From contig CAMDFD010000006.1 in NCBI GenBank assembly GCA_945897365.1, positions 1 through 64,000 of the forward strand: 64,000 bases of DNA, given 5' to 3'. Positions 8,000 through 16,623 of the stretch are shown piece by piece. The translations under genes and the position numbers were made by a program. This DNA is from Bordetella parapertussis. GTDB taxonomy: Bacteria; Pseudomonadota; Gammaproteobacteria; Burkholderiales; Burkholderiaceae_B. The notes beneath the pieces were generated by a model, which ran no database searches, was not told the DNA's origin, and worked only from the letters and a program-made list of their open reading frames with translations. Each line of letters begins with the position of its first letter. Position 1 is the first letter of the stretch.

Positions 8000-9298
8000 A
8001 TGGAGAATTCCCTTATGTTTGAAAGGTTTATAAGAGGTCGATCACTCGAGACCATCAAAAAAACAGCCTTGACTTTGTTGTCTGAAAAGGGCGAGGCCAA
8101 TGCGCAAAGCATCGCGACTAAGCTGCTTGAAACCTTTGGATCGCTCGATCGTGCAGAGCAATTAAGTTTTTTTGAGTTCATGGCTCTGCGCTTTAGTCCT
8201 GATCCAGTCGCGGTGCTTGTGGCTGCTCAACGCTATGCCGATCAGCCCGGCCACGCCAGCTTAGTGAGTTTATTCCGTACGGTAGAGCCTGCGCGACAAG
8301 AGTTATTGAGACGTTTAAATCGCGCACCTGGAGGAACGCATGCCATTGTTCAGATGCGTGAGCGTTTGCTTACGCATTTGAAAGCGCATCCAGAACTCAA
8401 GTCAGTCGATTCAGATATTCAACATGTCTTTAGCTCTTGGTTTAATCCCGGATTCTTGGAACTTCATGAAATCACCTGGTCTTCGCCAGCAATTCTTTTA
8501 GAAAAGATTATCAAACATGAGTCAGTCCATGCGATTGACGGTTGGGACGATCTGCGTCGTCGCTTACAGCCCGATCGAAAATGCTTTGCTTTTTTTCATC
8601 CTCAGCTTCCGGGCGAACCATTGATTTTTGTCGAGGTTGCACTCGTCCCGACCATTGCTCGGGAAGTAGGACCTTTGCTCGATAAAAAGGCGCTTGCAAT
8701 TGATGCAAAGAAGTTCAAGACGGCCATATTTTATTCAATCAGCAATTGCCAGCCGGGTTTGAAGGGCGTGTCATTAGGTAATTTCTTGATTAAACGCGTG
8801 GCTGAAAAAATTCAACAAGAGATCCCTTCGGTTAAAACGTTTTGTACTTTATCGCCCATTCCGGGCTTTACGAAATGGTTGGATTCAGGTGTCAAGATTG
8901 AGCAGTTTGATCTGACTCCTGTTAAGCGTGCCAAGGTTGAGGATGCATTCAAGTTGCTGCGCGCGAGAGGACAGTCGTGGTCTAAAGTGCTGACTGCCGG
9001 CTGGTTCAGTGCGACGGTGAGCGAAACGGAAAAAGCGGCATTGATGCGGTTGTGTTTTATTTATCTCACACAAGAGACATGCTCGCGCGAAGGTGATGCG
9101 GTGGCGAAGTTTCACCTCTCCAATGGCGCTCAGCTCTACAACATTAATTGGGCGGCGGACTTGTCTAAAAAGGGCGTGGCGCAATCCAGTAGTCTCATGG
9201 TGAATTATCTCTACGAGCTTGATGAGATCGAAAACAATCACGAAGCTTTTGTGAACAAGACCGTTATATTTGCAAAAAGTTTGGAAAAGTTGGTTTGA
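8000..9298 (+). CDS. Malonyl-CoA decarboxylase
   Basis: Converts malonyl-CoA to acetyl-CoA and CO2. The 432-residue protein has the N-terminal helical domain (to about 150) and the acetyltransferase-like catalytic domain of the family (PF05292/PF17408). The block FFHPQLPGEPLIFVEVAL at about 199-215 is diagnostic. The catalytic pair is visible as S285 in TLSPIPGF and H372 in FHLSNGA. Three starts are possible: GTG at 7961, ATG at 8000 and ATG at 8015; I chose 8000 because GGGA lies 6 bases upstream, and 8015 also has a good GGAG. A Bug receptor follows 138 bases later, which fits uptake of malonate or a related acid, but this link is inference. Confidence 0.92.
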   Translation: MENSLMFERFIRGRSLETIKKTALTLLSEKGEANAQSIATKLLETFGSLDRAEQLSFFEFMALRFSPDPVAVLVAAQRYADQPGHASLVSLFRTVEPARQELLRRLNRAPGGTHAIVQMRERLLTHLKAHPELKSVDSDIQHVFSSWFNPGFLELHEITWSSPAILLEKIIKHESVHAIDGWDDLRRRLQPDRKCFAFFHPQLPGEPLIFVEVALVPTIAREVGPLLDKKALAIDAKKFKTAIFYSISNCQPGLKGVSLGNFLIKRVAEKIQQEIPSVKTFCTLSPIPGFTKWLDSGVKIEQFDLTPVKRAKVEDAFKLLRARGQSWSKVLTAGWFSATVSETEKAALMRLCFIYLTQETCSREGDAVAKFHLSNGAQLYNINWAADLSKKGVAQSSSLMVNYLYELDEIENNHEAFVNKTVIFAKSLEKLV

Positions 9299-9436
9299 AC
9301 GTCCCAATCAATGTGGACCCAAATAACCGGAATAACCTAGGGTTTATAAGGTGGTATTAGGTGGTTTTATCGGTGTAGACTGTTCAATCACAAAAGCTGG
9401 TAGAGCTTTTAAATTCATTTAAGCAAGGAGTAAACC

Positions 9437-10417
9437 ATGGTGAATAAACTCATTCGTAATGTCGGTTTGGCACTTGGTGTGTTGGCAGTGGCCGCCTCAC
9501 CGATTGCTTCGGCACAGCAGTGGCCTGTCAAACCCGTGACTTTTGTTTCACCCTTTCCTCCAGGCGGTTCTGTTGATCCTTTGGCGCGTTTGTTTGCGGC
9601 GAAATTATCCGAAGCACTCGGTCAGCAGTTTATTGTCGAGAACCGGACCGGCGCTTCAGGCTCGATCGGGACAGGTTATGTCGCCAAGGCACCAGCCGAT
9701 GGCTATACCTTTGTATTCGTGTTTGATACGCATGCGACTAATCCTTATTTGCTGCCAAAGATGACCTTTGACACGGTCAAGGATCTAACGCCAGTGATGT
9801 TGGTGGGTACAGCGCCGATGGCTTTTGCGACTGCGCCTTCCAAGCCCTATAAAACCTTTGGCGATTATGTTAAAGCCGCCAAAGCTAAGCCTGACAGCTT
9901 GAGCTACGGTTCAGTCGGAAGCGGTAGCTTGGGTCACTTGGCGATGACGCTGTTACAGAAAGATGGCAACTTTAAAGTTGTGCACGTCCCCTACAAGGGC
10001 GGTGGTCCAATGTCCATTGACATCATGGGTGGCCAGATCGATGGTGGCATCGGTTCAGTCGCTGTGTTGGGCAACCATATCCGTAACGGAAAGATGCGTG
10101 CGCTCGCTGTGACCGGTGAGACACGCGCTGCCTCCTTGCCTGATGTGCCGACCATGGTCGAACTAGGCTACAAAGGTTTTTCGGCCGAAGCCTGGTGGGC
10201 GATTTACGCACCTGCTGGCACACCCAAAGCCATTATCGACAAGCTCAATGCCGAGATCGTCAAGATCACCAAGCAGCCTGATGTCAACAAGCAGTTGACC
10301 GTGACGCTTGGAATGAACTTGAAGGCAAGCTCGCCTGAAGCCTTGGGTAAGTTCACGGCTTCCGAGATGGCACGCTGGTCCAAAGTGATCAAGGAAAACA
10401 GCATCAAGCCTGATTAA
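9437..10417 (+). CDS. Bug/TctC family tripartite tricarboxylate receptor
   Basis: Periplasmic binding protein of the Bug (TctC) family, 326 residues, with a signal peptide ending at SAQQ near residue 27. Family hallmarks are the WPVKPVTFVSPFPPGGSVD start of the mature domain, a VENRTGASG loop, the HVPYKGGGP block and the final SKVIKENSIKPD. These proteins usually bind carboxylates. No TctA/TctB permease is nearby, as is common for Bug genes in Alcaligenaceae. It has a strong AAGGAG site and its own terminator at 10441. Ligand unknown; the upstream malonyl-CoA decarboxylase hints at a malonate-like acid. Confidence 0.9.
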   Translation: MVNKLIRNVGLALGVLAVAASPIASAQQWPVKPVTFVSPFPPGGSVDPLARLFAAKLSEALGQQFIVENRTGASGSIGTGYVAKAPADGYTFVFVFDTHATNPYLLPKMTFDTVKDLTPVMLVGTAPMAFATAPSKPYKTFGDYVKAAKAKPDSLSYGSVGSGSLGHLAMTLLQKDGNFKVVHVPYKGGGPMSIDIMGGQIDGGIGSVAVLGNHIRNGKMRALAVTGETRAASLPDVPTMVELGYKGFSAEAWWAIYAPAGTPKAIIDKLNAEIVKITKQPDVNKQLTVTLGMNLKASSPEALGKFTASEMARWSKVIKENSIKPD

Positions 10418-10440
10418 TGCTCAGGACTAAATGTCTTAAG

Positions 10441-10466
10441 AAAAACGCCCCTCGGGGCGTTTTTTT
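10441..10466. terminator. Bidirectional Rho-independent terminator
   Basis: GC-rich stem ACGCCCC/GGGGCGT (10445-10460) flanked by A5 on the left and T7 on the right. It lies between the convergent Bug receptor gene (ends 10417) and phnX (ends 10524) and can serve both strands. Confidence 0.88.
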
Positions 10467-10523
10467 ATGGGGCTAGAAAATGATGGATATCGCCTGAAGA
10501 TTTGGATGAGGATTAGATCCTGT

Positions 10524-11357
10524 TCATTCCTCGGACTCATAATGCGATTTAATCCGGAGTGCATCAATTTGCTTCAACACTTTAGGTAAATCAGCGACTG
10601 TATCAATCAGAAAATTTGGCTTGCCAGCTGACAGTTTGAAGGAAACCTCGGCGCGAATGATGTCTTTTTCACTTTCATCCAAGCTCAGCCATTCTGCATG
10701 CGTGAGTCCGGCCTCATTGCCACTCGCAATCACACCGACAGTCCAGCAACCACTGTTGTAACCCTCGAGTAATCCGGGAACGGTGTCATCGACTTTAATG
10801 ACTGATGTCGCAGGCCAGACATTCAGATCCAAAAAACATTTGTACATGCCAAGCGGGCTCGGACGAGACTCATGCAGATCGTCGGCGCACACAAGATTAT
10901 CTGGAATAAAACCTTGTTGTTGGACAAGAGGTAACACGACATTCATGATTTCACGATTGTAGCCAGTCGTCGTGCCGACTTTGATGCCTTGGTCGCGCAA
11001 GATTTCAAGCGTAGACAAAAAACCAGGAATCAATAGTGAATGATCTACCACGGCTGCAGCATTCATTGGGGTAAATACTGCATAGAGCTCATCGGTATCC
11101 GAGTCTGTAAAGGGACGATTAAACTTATCTTCCCACTGCTGTAGGATGTGAGGTAAGTTTCCGAGTGTATTGATGTGTTTCCATTTAGGTAAACCCATTG
11201 GGCCACGGGCGTCTTGGATGCTCAGTTCGATACCGTACTGCGCAAAGAGGCGAACAAAGGCCTGCATCGGAGCATGGCTACCAAAATCGATAATCGTGCC
11301 TGCCCAGTCAAATACAACAGCGCTAATATTTGGATTTTTATAGACGTGATTACTCAA
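10524..11357 (-). CDS. phnX: Phosphonoacetaldehyde hydrolase (phosphonatase)
   Basis: A 277-residue HAD-superfamily enzyme that cleaves the C-P bond of phosphonoacetaldehyde to acetaldehyde and phosphate. The nucleophile D17 lies in FDWAGT, and K58 in GLPKWKHI sits 41 residues later, the spacing of the Schiff-base lysine in characterised phosphonatases. A later acidic motif (KVDDTVPG) binds Mg. It begins with TTG, preceded by GGGGA with 8 bases spacing, one base after the stop of the FAD oxidoreductase gene, so it is translationally coupled. Last gene of a three-gene aminophosphonate operon within a phosphate-starvation island. Confidence 0.92.
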   Translation of the reverse strand: MSNHVYKNPNISAVVFDWAGTIIDFGSHAPMQAFVRLFAQYGIELSIQDARGPMGLPKWKHINTLGNLPHILQQWEDKFNRPFTDSDTDELYAVFTPMNAAAVVDHSLLIPGFLSTLEILRDQGIKVGTTTGYNREIMNVVLPLVQQQGFIPDNLVCADDLHESRPSPLGMYKCFLDLNVWPATSVIKVDDTVPGLLEGYNSGCWTVGVIASGNEAGLTHAEWLSLDESEKDIIRAEVSFKLSAGKPNFLIDTVADLPKVLKQIDALRIKSHYESEE

Positions 11358-11358
11358 T

Positions 11359-12489
11359 TCAGATTCCCCATTGATTCATGACTTCTTCGGCTAGGCCGAA
11401 GGCGGTACTGGCGCCGGTTCCGCTAATGACGCTCACCACGCGGGTGTGAGTATCAGGCGCTAAGATCAAGGCGTCGGTATCGGAGCGTCCGACTGGGTAT
11501 TTTCCGATCCAGCGTTGCTCCACTTGATAATTGTCGATACAAAGTGTGCGTTTAAGTTGCTCGAGGATGAGCGTATCGACGCACTCTTGCGCAAATGGCT
11601 CAGTATCCTGAGCGGGATGATGAGAATCACCCACCACCAAACTGCCGTCTTGGCTTTGTACAACGATCAAATGTATGCCGGCCTCAAGACAAGCTTTTTC
11701 TTCTTGGTTGAGTCGATCTAAAAGAGGTTGATGGCAATTTAATCCTGTATATCCTGCATAACGCACCAGACTGAGGTCCGACATCACGGCGGCCTGAAGC
11801 GTCAGCGGCTTGGTCGGTTTGACGCGTAGCATCTGGAGTTGGGTATGCGTCAAGCGGTGAGGCGCAAGATACGGCTCCGAGATGCCATTGACCTCTGTGC
11901 CTGGACACAATACTAATTTGTCAGTATGAAAAATATGGCTTGCAGTTCTGAGTTGCGGTAGATTGATTTCAAGCAATTCATGATCAAAGAAAAAATCCAC
12001 CTTCAGGTGTTGATTGAGCCATTGTGCTAGTTGACCAATCGCATCTTTTGACTCCACACGTAATTCATGAGGACTATAAAGACCTCCAAGAGCGTTTTCG
12101 CCTCTGATTTCTGGAAATCGCTCACGGATGGTTTCGGCAGTTAAAAGCGAACAGTGTTCGCCCATGTCGGACTTTTTAAATGATTCAAGGATGTCGATGG
12201 ATTCTTTACGTTGCCCAACGACGATGAGACCTTGGTGACAGATCGGAATACCGGCTTGGGGAGCGACTTCAGCCCACAAATCTCTCGATCGCATGGCACG
12301 CCGCCAAGTATCTCCTGCGCGTTGTCCCGTCACGGTAATAAAGCCGAAATTTCGAACGGAGGCACCCGTACAGCGACTATTTTTCTCCAGAACTGCAACG
12401 CGTAAGCCGCGTTTTGCTGCCATCCAGGCATGCGCTAATCCAACAATACCAGCACCAATGACCACTACATCGTACTTAGTGAATTGCAT
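11359..12489 (-). CDS. FAD-dependent oxidoreductase of aminophosphonate catabolism (TIGR03364 type)
   Basis: A 376-residue flavoprotein of the DAO/glycine-oxidase fold with an N-terminal dinucleotide-binding motif VIGAGIVGLAHA at residues 10-21 and a C-terminal GTGASTAFGLAEE block contacting FAD. It matches the phosphonate-associated group TIGR03364 (proposed HpnW). As I recall, a member named PbfD was reported to oxidise N-methyl-2-aminoethylphosphonate and 2-aminoethylphosphonate to phosphonoacetaldehyde, which is the substrate of the next gene, phnX. Start ATG is preceded by GGAA and overlaps the end of the Fe-ADH gene by 14 bases. No PhnW transaminase is seen, consistent with an oxidase route. 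Confidence 0.83.
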   Translation of the reverse strand: MQFTKYDVVVIGAGIVGLAHAWMAAKRGLRVAVLEKNSRCTGASVRNFGFITVTGQRAGDTWRRAMRSRDLWAEVAPQAGIPICHQGLIVVGQRKESIDILESFKKSDMGEHCSLLTAETIRERFPEIRGENALGGLYSPHELRVESKDAIGQLAQWLNQHLKVDFFFDHELLEINLPQLRTASHIFHTDKLVLCPGTEVNGISEPYLAPHRLTHTQLQMLRVKPTKPLTLQAAVMSDLSLVRYAGYTGLNCHQPLLDRLNQEEKACLEAGIHLIVVQSQDGSLVVGDSHHPAQDTEPFAQECVDTLILEQLKRTLCIDNYQVEQRWIGKYPVGRSDTDALILAPDTHTRVVSVISGTGASTAFGLAEEVMNQWGI

Positions 12490-13558
12490 ACAAAGGTTCC
12501 GCTGTTACGAAGTTTTTTCCGCGGGTTGATTGCAGCGCTTCTTTGATTCGTGCATCAATAGCCGGATTTTTATCGTTTAATAAAATAGGTTGGTAGCCTA
12601 GTCGAATCAGCCATTCCTGAAGCTCCCATTCGTCGTTGATAATGGGCTCCATCGATGCTCTCAAATAAATACCAAGCTCTTCGGAGGACTCGCGCGCAAG
12701 TTTGTAAACACGTGGCAGCCATTTGGCACAGGCTTCACCATGAGAAACTCCGCGCAGAATCGTTTCTTCGTAGGACAGCGCGTGGACGAGCGCAGTTTCG
12801 GTCAGCGCCATGGCTTGACCTGCCCAAAGAGCGGCCTGACTCATTTCCGCCCTCAACGTGATGTCATGAGGATGCTCAATCAATCCTGGTAAAACACGGG
12901 TAATTTGTTGTGCAGCCGACATCGAAAAGGCAAAGGCTTTTGGGACGCGGTTTCGATTCCAAATAGCCTCGAGTGCATGCGCCAGCGCATCGACCCCGCT
13001 ATCGCGTGTCACTGTCCAAGGCGCGGTGAGACAAAGTTCAGGATCGATGACGGCCCAATCAGCCATTGCCGCACTGCCAAAAAAGGAGTGCTTTGATCCG
13101 CCGTTTACGTCCCAAAGCGTTGCGGTCGAAGAAACCTCGCTACCCGTTCCAGCCGTCGTTGGCATGAGCAAAAGGGGACAAGCGATAAAGTCTGCAATAT
13201 TGCATGTCCGATCTAATACCTGCGCAATGGAGGTATTAGGCGCAAGAGCAATACGCATTGATTTAGCTAAGTCAAGCGTACTGCCCCCACCAATTGCAAT
13301 GAGCGTAGGCAGATCTCTGCCTGCATGACCAGACCAAAACTGATCTCGCAGTTGGTCCACAATCTCAATTGTCAGGAGTCCATTGGGATAATATAAGATT
13401 TCTTTTAAACGTGAACCGAACATTGCTCGTATCTCATCGATCAGTATTCGATTGGCATTGGAATGCAGTACGATCACGACCGGTCGGTTACCGACCAACA
13501 ATGGCACATTGTGACGCGCGCCAATACTAAAAGATATTTCAGGTTTAGCATCGCTCAT
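12476..13558 (-). CDS. Phosphonate-associated iron-containing alcohol dehydrogenase (TIGR03405 type)
   Basis: A 360-residue group III (Fe-dependent) alcohol dehydrogenase. The NAD(P)-binding loop GGGSTLDLAKS at about 90-100 and TTAGTGSE at about 144 are present, as are metal ligands D and H in DALAHALEA and two further His residues in VHALS and SHGEA. TIGR03405 members sit beside phnX and the TIGR03364 oxidase in many genomes. By analogy it could reduce or oxidise a phosphonate such as phosphonoacetaldehyde/2-hydroxyethylphosphonate; the direction here is unknown. First gene of the operon. The 111 bases upstream to plcP hold no Pho box that I can see, so it may be read through from the agt-plcP promoter. 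Confidence 0.8.
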   Translation of the reverse strand: MSDAKPEISFSIGARHNVPLLVGNRPVVIVLHSNANRILIDEIRAMFGSRLKEILYYPNGLLTIEIVDQLRDQFWSGHAGRDLPTLIAIGGGSTLDLAKSMRIALAPNTSIAQVLDRTCNIADFIACPLLLMPTTAGTGSEVSSTATLWDVNGGSKHSFFGSAAMADWAVIDPELCLTAPWTVTRDSGVDALAHALEAIWNRNRVPKAFAFSMSAAQQITRVLPGLIEHPHDITLRAEMSQAALWAGQAMALTETALVHALSYEETILRGVSHGEACAKWLPRVYKLARESSEELGIYLRASMEPIINDEWELQEWLIRLGYQPILLNDKNPAIDARIKEALQSTRGKNFVTAEPLYAIH

Positions 13559-13669
13559 GTCACACGTCTCTGCAGAAAGGCTGGTGTACAGCTAGAAACT
13601 TTGAAGAATTTTTCAGGCTATGAATATTAAATGTCTTGGAAAAAAAAGTGAGATCAAGAAGGGAATCAT

Positions 13670-14494
13670 TCATACGACGACCTCTTCATCTTGTTCTACA
13701 TTTTTGACATTCATTGCTCTGTAGGGCCAGTGAATGATTTTTAATTCGCCAGAGTAAGTTTCGACAATTGCGGAAAGACTTTCGACCCAATCACCATCGT
13801 TGCAATACAAAATTCCATTGATATGACGGATTTCGGGTTTGTGAATATGCCCGCAGAGCACACCGTCATAGCCGCGACGTTTAGCTTCGTCAGTCAAAAT
13901 AGTTTCAAATTGTGTGATAAAAGAAACTGCGTTTTTGACACGATGCTTGAGGTACTGTGATAAAGACCAATACGACATACCAAACTTATGACGTAAATGA
14001 TTAAACGTATTATTGAGTTTCAATATAAAGGTGTACAGAGAATCACCTAGGTAGGCGAGCCATTTTGCATGCTGGATGATTCCATCAAAAAGATCCCCAT
14101 GCGTCACCCAAAGCTTTTTGCCATTCAAAAGATCATGTACTGCCTCATCTACGATAGCAATATCACCAAACATCATGCCGGCAAAGGGACGTAACGCCTC
14201 GTCATGATTACCCGCAATGTAGAGAACGCGTGTTCCTTTGCGGGACTTGCGTAATATTTTTTGAATCACGTCATTATGACTCTGTCGCCAGTACCAGCCC
14301 CGTTTGAGTTGCCAGCCATCGATGATGTCACCGACTAGATAAAGGTACTCAGAATCGTTGTACTTTAGAAAGTCAACCAAATATTCAGCTTTACAGCCCG
14401 GAGTACCTAGATGAATATCCGAAATCCAAATGGACCGGTATCTTTCGTGGCATTGAGCTGGAGTGAATACTTCAGTTGAATTCATAGAGGCCAT
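13670..14494 (-). CDS. plcP: Metallophosphoesterase of PlcP/LpxH-like type (phospholipase C for lipid renovation)
   Basis: A 274-residue calcineurin-like phosphoesterase with all five metal-binding motifs: SDIHLG (about 25), GDIIDGW (about 56), GNHDE (about 96), THGD (about 131) and GHIHKPE (about 215). It will often be labelled UDP-2,3-diacylglucosamine diphosphatase (LpxH), but the length and its place directly behind a GT4 glycosyltransferase match PlcP. PlcP degrades phosphatidylglycerol and phosphatidylethanolamine to diacylglycerol in phosphate-starved bacteria. The diacylglycerol would then feed the adjacent glycosyltransferase. It follows that gene by 23 bases in an operon led by a Pho-box-like site. 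LpxH-like activity cannot be excluded from sequence. Confidence 0.75.
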   Translation of the reverse strand: MASMNSTEVFTPAQCHERYRSIWISDIHLGTPGCKAEYLVDFLKYNDSEYLYLVGDIIDGWQLKRGWYWRQSHNDVIQKILRKSRKGTRVLYIAGNHDEALRPFAGMMFGDIAIVDEAVHDLLNGKKLWVTHGDLFDGIIQHAKWLAYLGDSLYTFILKLNNTFNHLRHKFGMSYWSLSQYLKHRVKNAVSFITQFETILTDEAKRRGYDGVLCGHIHKPEIRHINGILYCNDGDWVESLSAIVETYSGELKIIHWPYRAMNVKNVEQDEEVVV

Positions 14495-14517
14495 TGTGAT
14501 TAGAAATGATGACGTTT

Positions 14518-15750
14518 TTATGTCGAGATGATGACGTTTTCGTGACAGCTTTGTGTTTGATTATTTTTGAGGACAATTTCATGCCAAAGGCATTCTGTTC
14601 TTCGAACGATTTCTTCCCAGGATTGTTGTTCGGCTGTTGTGACGGCTGCATTGCCTAAGCGGCGAATGAGAGACTGGTTAAGTAGGGTATTGCTCACGGC
14701 TTGGATAAATGCCTTTTCGTCACCAGGATCGACTGTGATCCCGTTGTCGCCGGAAATGATCAGGTCCCCCGCCGCTGCGTGTCGATAAGCGATGACGGCA
14801 AGTCCGCTTGCCATGGCCTCGATTGTGACGTTGCCAAAAGTTTCTGTCAGGCTGGGAAAAACGAACATATCTGCGCTTGCGTAATATTCAGCAAGCTCAA
14901 GGCCACTTTTCTTTCCAACAAATATTGCATCAGGACATTTTTTCTGTAGAGATTCTCTTAAGGGGCCATCCCCCACGACAACCAGTTTGGTTCTTGGCTC
15001 AATATTTTTTGCATGCAGATAACTCTTGATTAACAGATCAAGATTTTTTTCAACAGCAAGTCGGCCCACAGAGAGTAAAACGACATCGAATGGTTCTGCG
15101 TTCCAAGAGGTCCGTAACTGATTGGATCGTAATTGATCAGAAAAATGGCTAGTATCGACCCCTCTGGGCATGACGCGTAAGTTGTGTAAACCCGCGTGTT
15201 CAAGTTCTTGTTTAAGTTTTTCTGTCGGTACCATCGTGCAATCAGTGGCATTATGAAAATATCTCATATATGCCATGATGAGTGGTTCGAGAAAGCCTAA
15301 TCTGTAAAAAGAACTATATGCATGGAAGTTTGTTCTGAAATCCGAGGTCACTGGAATATTCAGTGAACGAGCGGCTCCGGCGGCGGACCAGCCCAGAGGA
15401 CCCTCTGTCGCGATGTGCACGATATCTGGTTTGGTTTTACTCCAGCGATCCAAAAGCATCCTTTTCGCAGGTATCCCCATTCGAAGCTCGCTATACAGTG
15501 GAATAGGGAAGGACTTGACTAAGACGTCTTGATTTTTATGTTGTATTTGATGTGGTTTCAGATCTGAGGGTTGCTGAGGTCTGATGACATTCACTAAGTG
15601 ATTATTTTTTCTTAGTTCGCCAACAAGCATGGAGATAGTGTGGGCGACGCCATTAATCTCTGGCGGGTATGTTTCTGTGACAACTTCGATGTTGAGCGGA
15701 GAGAATGAATGATTGAGGTCTAGGGCCTGTTGCCGTTGGTTCTCTGTCAT
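14518..15750 (-). CDS. agt: GT4 glycosyltransferase, candidate diacylglycerol glycosyltransferase (Agt type)
   Basis: A 410-residue GT-B fold glycosyltransferase of family 4. The N-terminal domain has the PPEINGVAHT acceptor loop. The C-terminal nucleotide-sugar domain has VGRLAVEKNLD at about 230 and the E-x7-E motif in ETFGNVTIEAMASG near 305-315. Relatives include MgtA, SqdX and the phosphate-stress enzyme Agt, which glycosylates diacylglycerol to glycolipids replacing phospholipids. Pairing with the plcP-like gene and a Pho-box-like promoter 30-60 bases upstream favours the Agt role. The donor sugar (UDP-glucose, UDP-glucuronate or GDP-mannose) cannot be read from the sequence. No SqdB is present. 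Confidence 0.75.
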   Translation of the reverse strand: MTENQRQQALDLNHSFSPLNIEVVTETYPPEINGVAHTISMLVGELRKNNHLVNVIRPQQPSDLKPHQIQHKNQDVLVKSFPIPLYSELRMGIPAKRMLLDRWSKTKPDIVHIATEGPLGWSAAGAARSLNIPVTSDFRTNFHAYSSFYRLGFLEPLIMAYMRYFHNATDCTMVPTEKLKQELEHAGLHNLRVMPRGVDTSHFSDQLRSNQLRTSWNAEPFDVVLLSVGRLAVEKNLDLLIKSYLHAKNIEPRTKLVVVGDGPLRESLQKKCPDAIFVGKKSGLELAEYYASADMFVFPSLTETFGNVTIEAMASGLAVIAYRHAAAGDLIISGDNGITVDPGDEKAFIQAVSNTLLNQSLIRRLGNAAVTTAEQQSWEEIVRRTECLWHEIVLKNNQTQSCHENVIIST

Positions 15751-15778
15751 GGCCGCGAATCCAAGTTGATCTGGAGCT

Positions 15779-15812
15779 ACTTTACTGGCTCTCTATAACC
15801 ATTTGATGACAG
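15779..15812 (-). promoter_or_regulatory. Pho-box-type promoter of agt-plcP
   Basis: Reading leftward, CTGTCAT caaa TGGTTAT (15812 to 15795): a perfect first half-site and a weak second half (4 of 7) with the canonical 4-base spacer. Ten bases further lies TAAAGT (15784-15779), in the -10 place of PhoB-activated promoters, about 30 bases before the agt start. Confidence 0.55.
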
Positions 15813-15833
15813 TTTGAATTTTTTTCTTTGCCT

Positions 15834-15851
15834 TTGTCACAACACTTTAAT
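15834..15851 (+). promoter_or_regulatory. Weak Pho-box-like sequence facing the membrane-protein gene
   Basis: TTGTCACAACACTTTAAT agrees with the 18-base consensus CTGTCATAAAACTGTCAT at 13 of 18 positions. It points toward the gene starting at 15980 but no good -10 follows 10 bases downstream, so this is a tentative call. Confidence 0.35.
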
Positions 15852-15908
15852 ATCTCTAGGGCAAGCTTGAAAATTAGGGGTTTCATTCAGGGGTGTAGAT
15901 CGCCAAAG

Positions 15909-15938
15909 TCAAATGATGACAGCTCAAATGATGACAGC
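15909..15938. repeat. Tandem 15-base repeat carrying Pho half-sites
   Basis: TCAAATGATGACAGC occurs twice back to back (15909-15923, 15924-15938). Each copy holds CTGTCAT on the minus strand, the exact Pho half-site, but the 15-base period differs from the usual 11. It lies in the divergent region between agt and the membrane-protein gene. Confidence 0.8.
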
Positions 15939-15979
15939 TCTTAAAAACTTTTAATTATTCAATCTTTGTGGAGATTTAT

Positions 15980-16591
15980 ATGCAAACACTCAAGGAGCAG
16001 CTTGCTGTTCAGCGATGGGATGATCATCGTCTCTATCACCATAGCCGGATCAATCAAAGTTTGCATTTAATTAGTGCGTTGTCATTCATATTTTCGTATG
16101 CGATGTTGTTCATCAATCCTGTAGTCGCCTCTCTTGTGGCATGGTCAGTTTCAATGACGACGCGTCAAGCGGGCCATTTTTTCTTTGAGCCAAGAGGTTA
16201 CGATCATGTCAATCAGATGACTGATGCGCACAAAGAGGACATCAAGGTTGGTTACAACATTCAGAGAAAAATTGTTCTCATGAGTATTTGGCTCGCCGTG
16301 CCTTTTGTTGCTTACTTTTACCCATCGGCGCTAGTTTGGGCAGTGACTTCGAACGAGCATCATGACTTAGTGGGCTTGACGGCCATGTGGTGGCTTTATC
16401 TTGGTGCGGCAGGTCTTTTGTTTAGAATGATGCAGTTATGGATTCAAGACAGCTTGCTCAGTTCGTTAGCTTGGGGTTTGAAAATCATTACCGACCCTTT
16501 TCATGACGTAAAGCTTTATTACAAAGCGCCTTTTTACCTCATGAAAGGCGAACTGATCGATCCTATGGAGCACGTGCATTCAAAGGTTTAA
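15980..16591 (+). CDS. Integral membrane protein, possibly Mpo1/DUF962-like
   Basis: A 203-residue membrane protein with about four hydrophobic helices (residues 35-65, 95-120, 130-150). An N-terminal YHHSRINQSLHLI pattern and a GHFFFEPRGYD motif near residue 62 resemble the Y-H-x3-N-x3-H and GH-x-FE blocks of the Mpo1/YGL010w (DUF962) family, whose yeast member is an iron-dependent 2-hydroxy fatty acid dioxygenase. The match is partial, so a lipid-modifying oxygenase is only a suggestion. I chose ATG 15980 because GGAG lies 6 bases upstream; a GTG at 15968 is also in frame. It sits among lipid-remodelling genes and ends 19 bases from the convergent aminotransferase. Confidence 0.6.
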   Translation: MQTLKEQLAVQRWDDHRLYHHSRINQSLHLISALSFIFSYAMLFINPVVASLVAWSVSMTTRQAGHFFFEPRGYDHVNQMTDAHKEDIKVGYNIQRKIVLMSIWLAVPFVAYFYPSALVWAVTSNEHHDLVGLTAMWWLYLGAAGLLFRMMQLWIQDSLLSSLAWGLKIITDPFHDVKLYYKAPFYLMKGELIDPMEHVHSKV

Positions 16592-16594
16592 GCA

Positions 16595-16623
16595 TTTATT
16601 TCAGTCGCTTTTATTTCAGTCGC
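16595..16623. repeat. Tandem repeat across the aminotransferase stop codon
   Basis: TTTATTTCAGTCGC at 16595-16608 and again at 16610-16623 (period 15). The second copy holds the stop and last codons of the leftward aminotransferase gene; the first lies in the 19-base gap to the convergent gene. Looks like a recent slippage duplication. Confidence 0.75.

Noticed and set aside
13559..13669. Search for a Pho box ahead of the phosphonate operon
   Set aside because: No CTGTCAT-like pair on the leftward strand; operon may be read from the agt promoter instead.
13670..14494. Reading this gene as lipid A enzyme LpxH
   Set aside because: Kept as an alternative only: gene pairing with a GT4 enzyme and Pho context fit PlcP better; no other lipid A gene is near.
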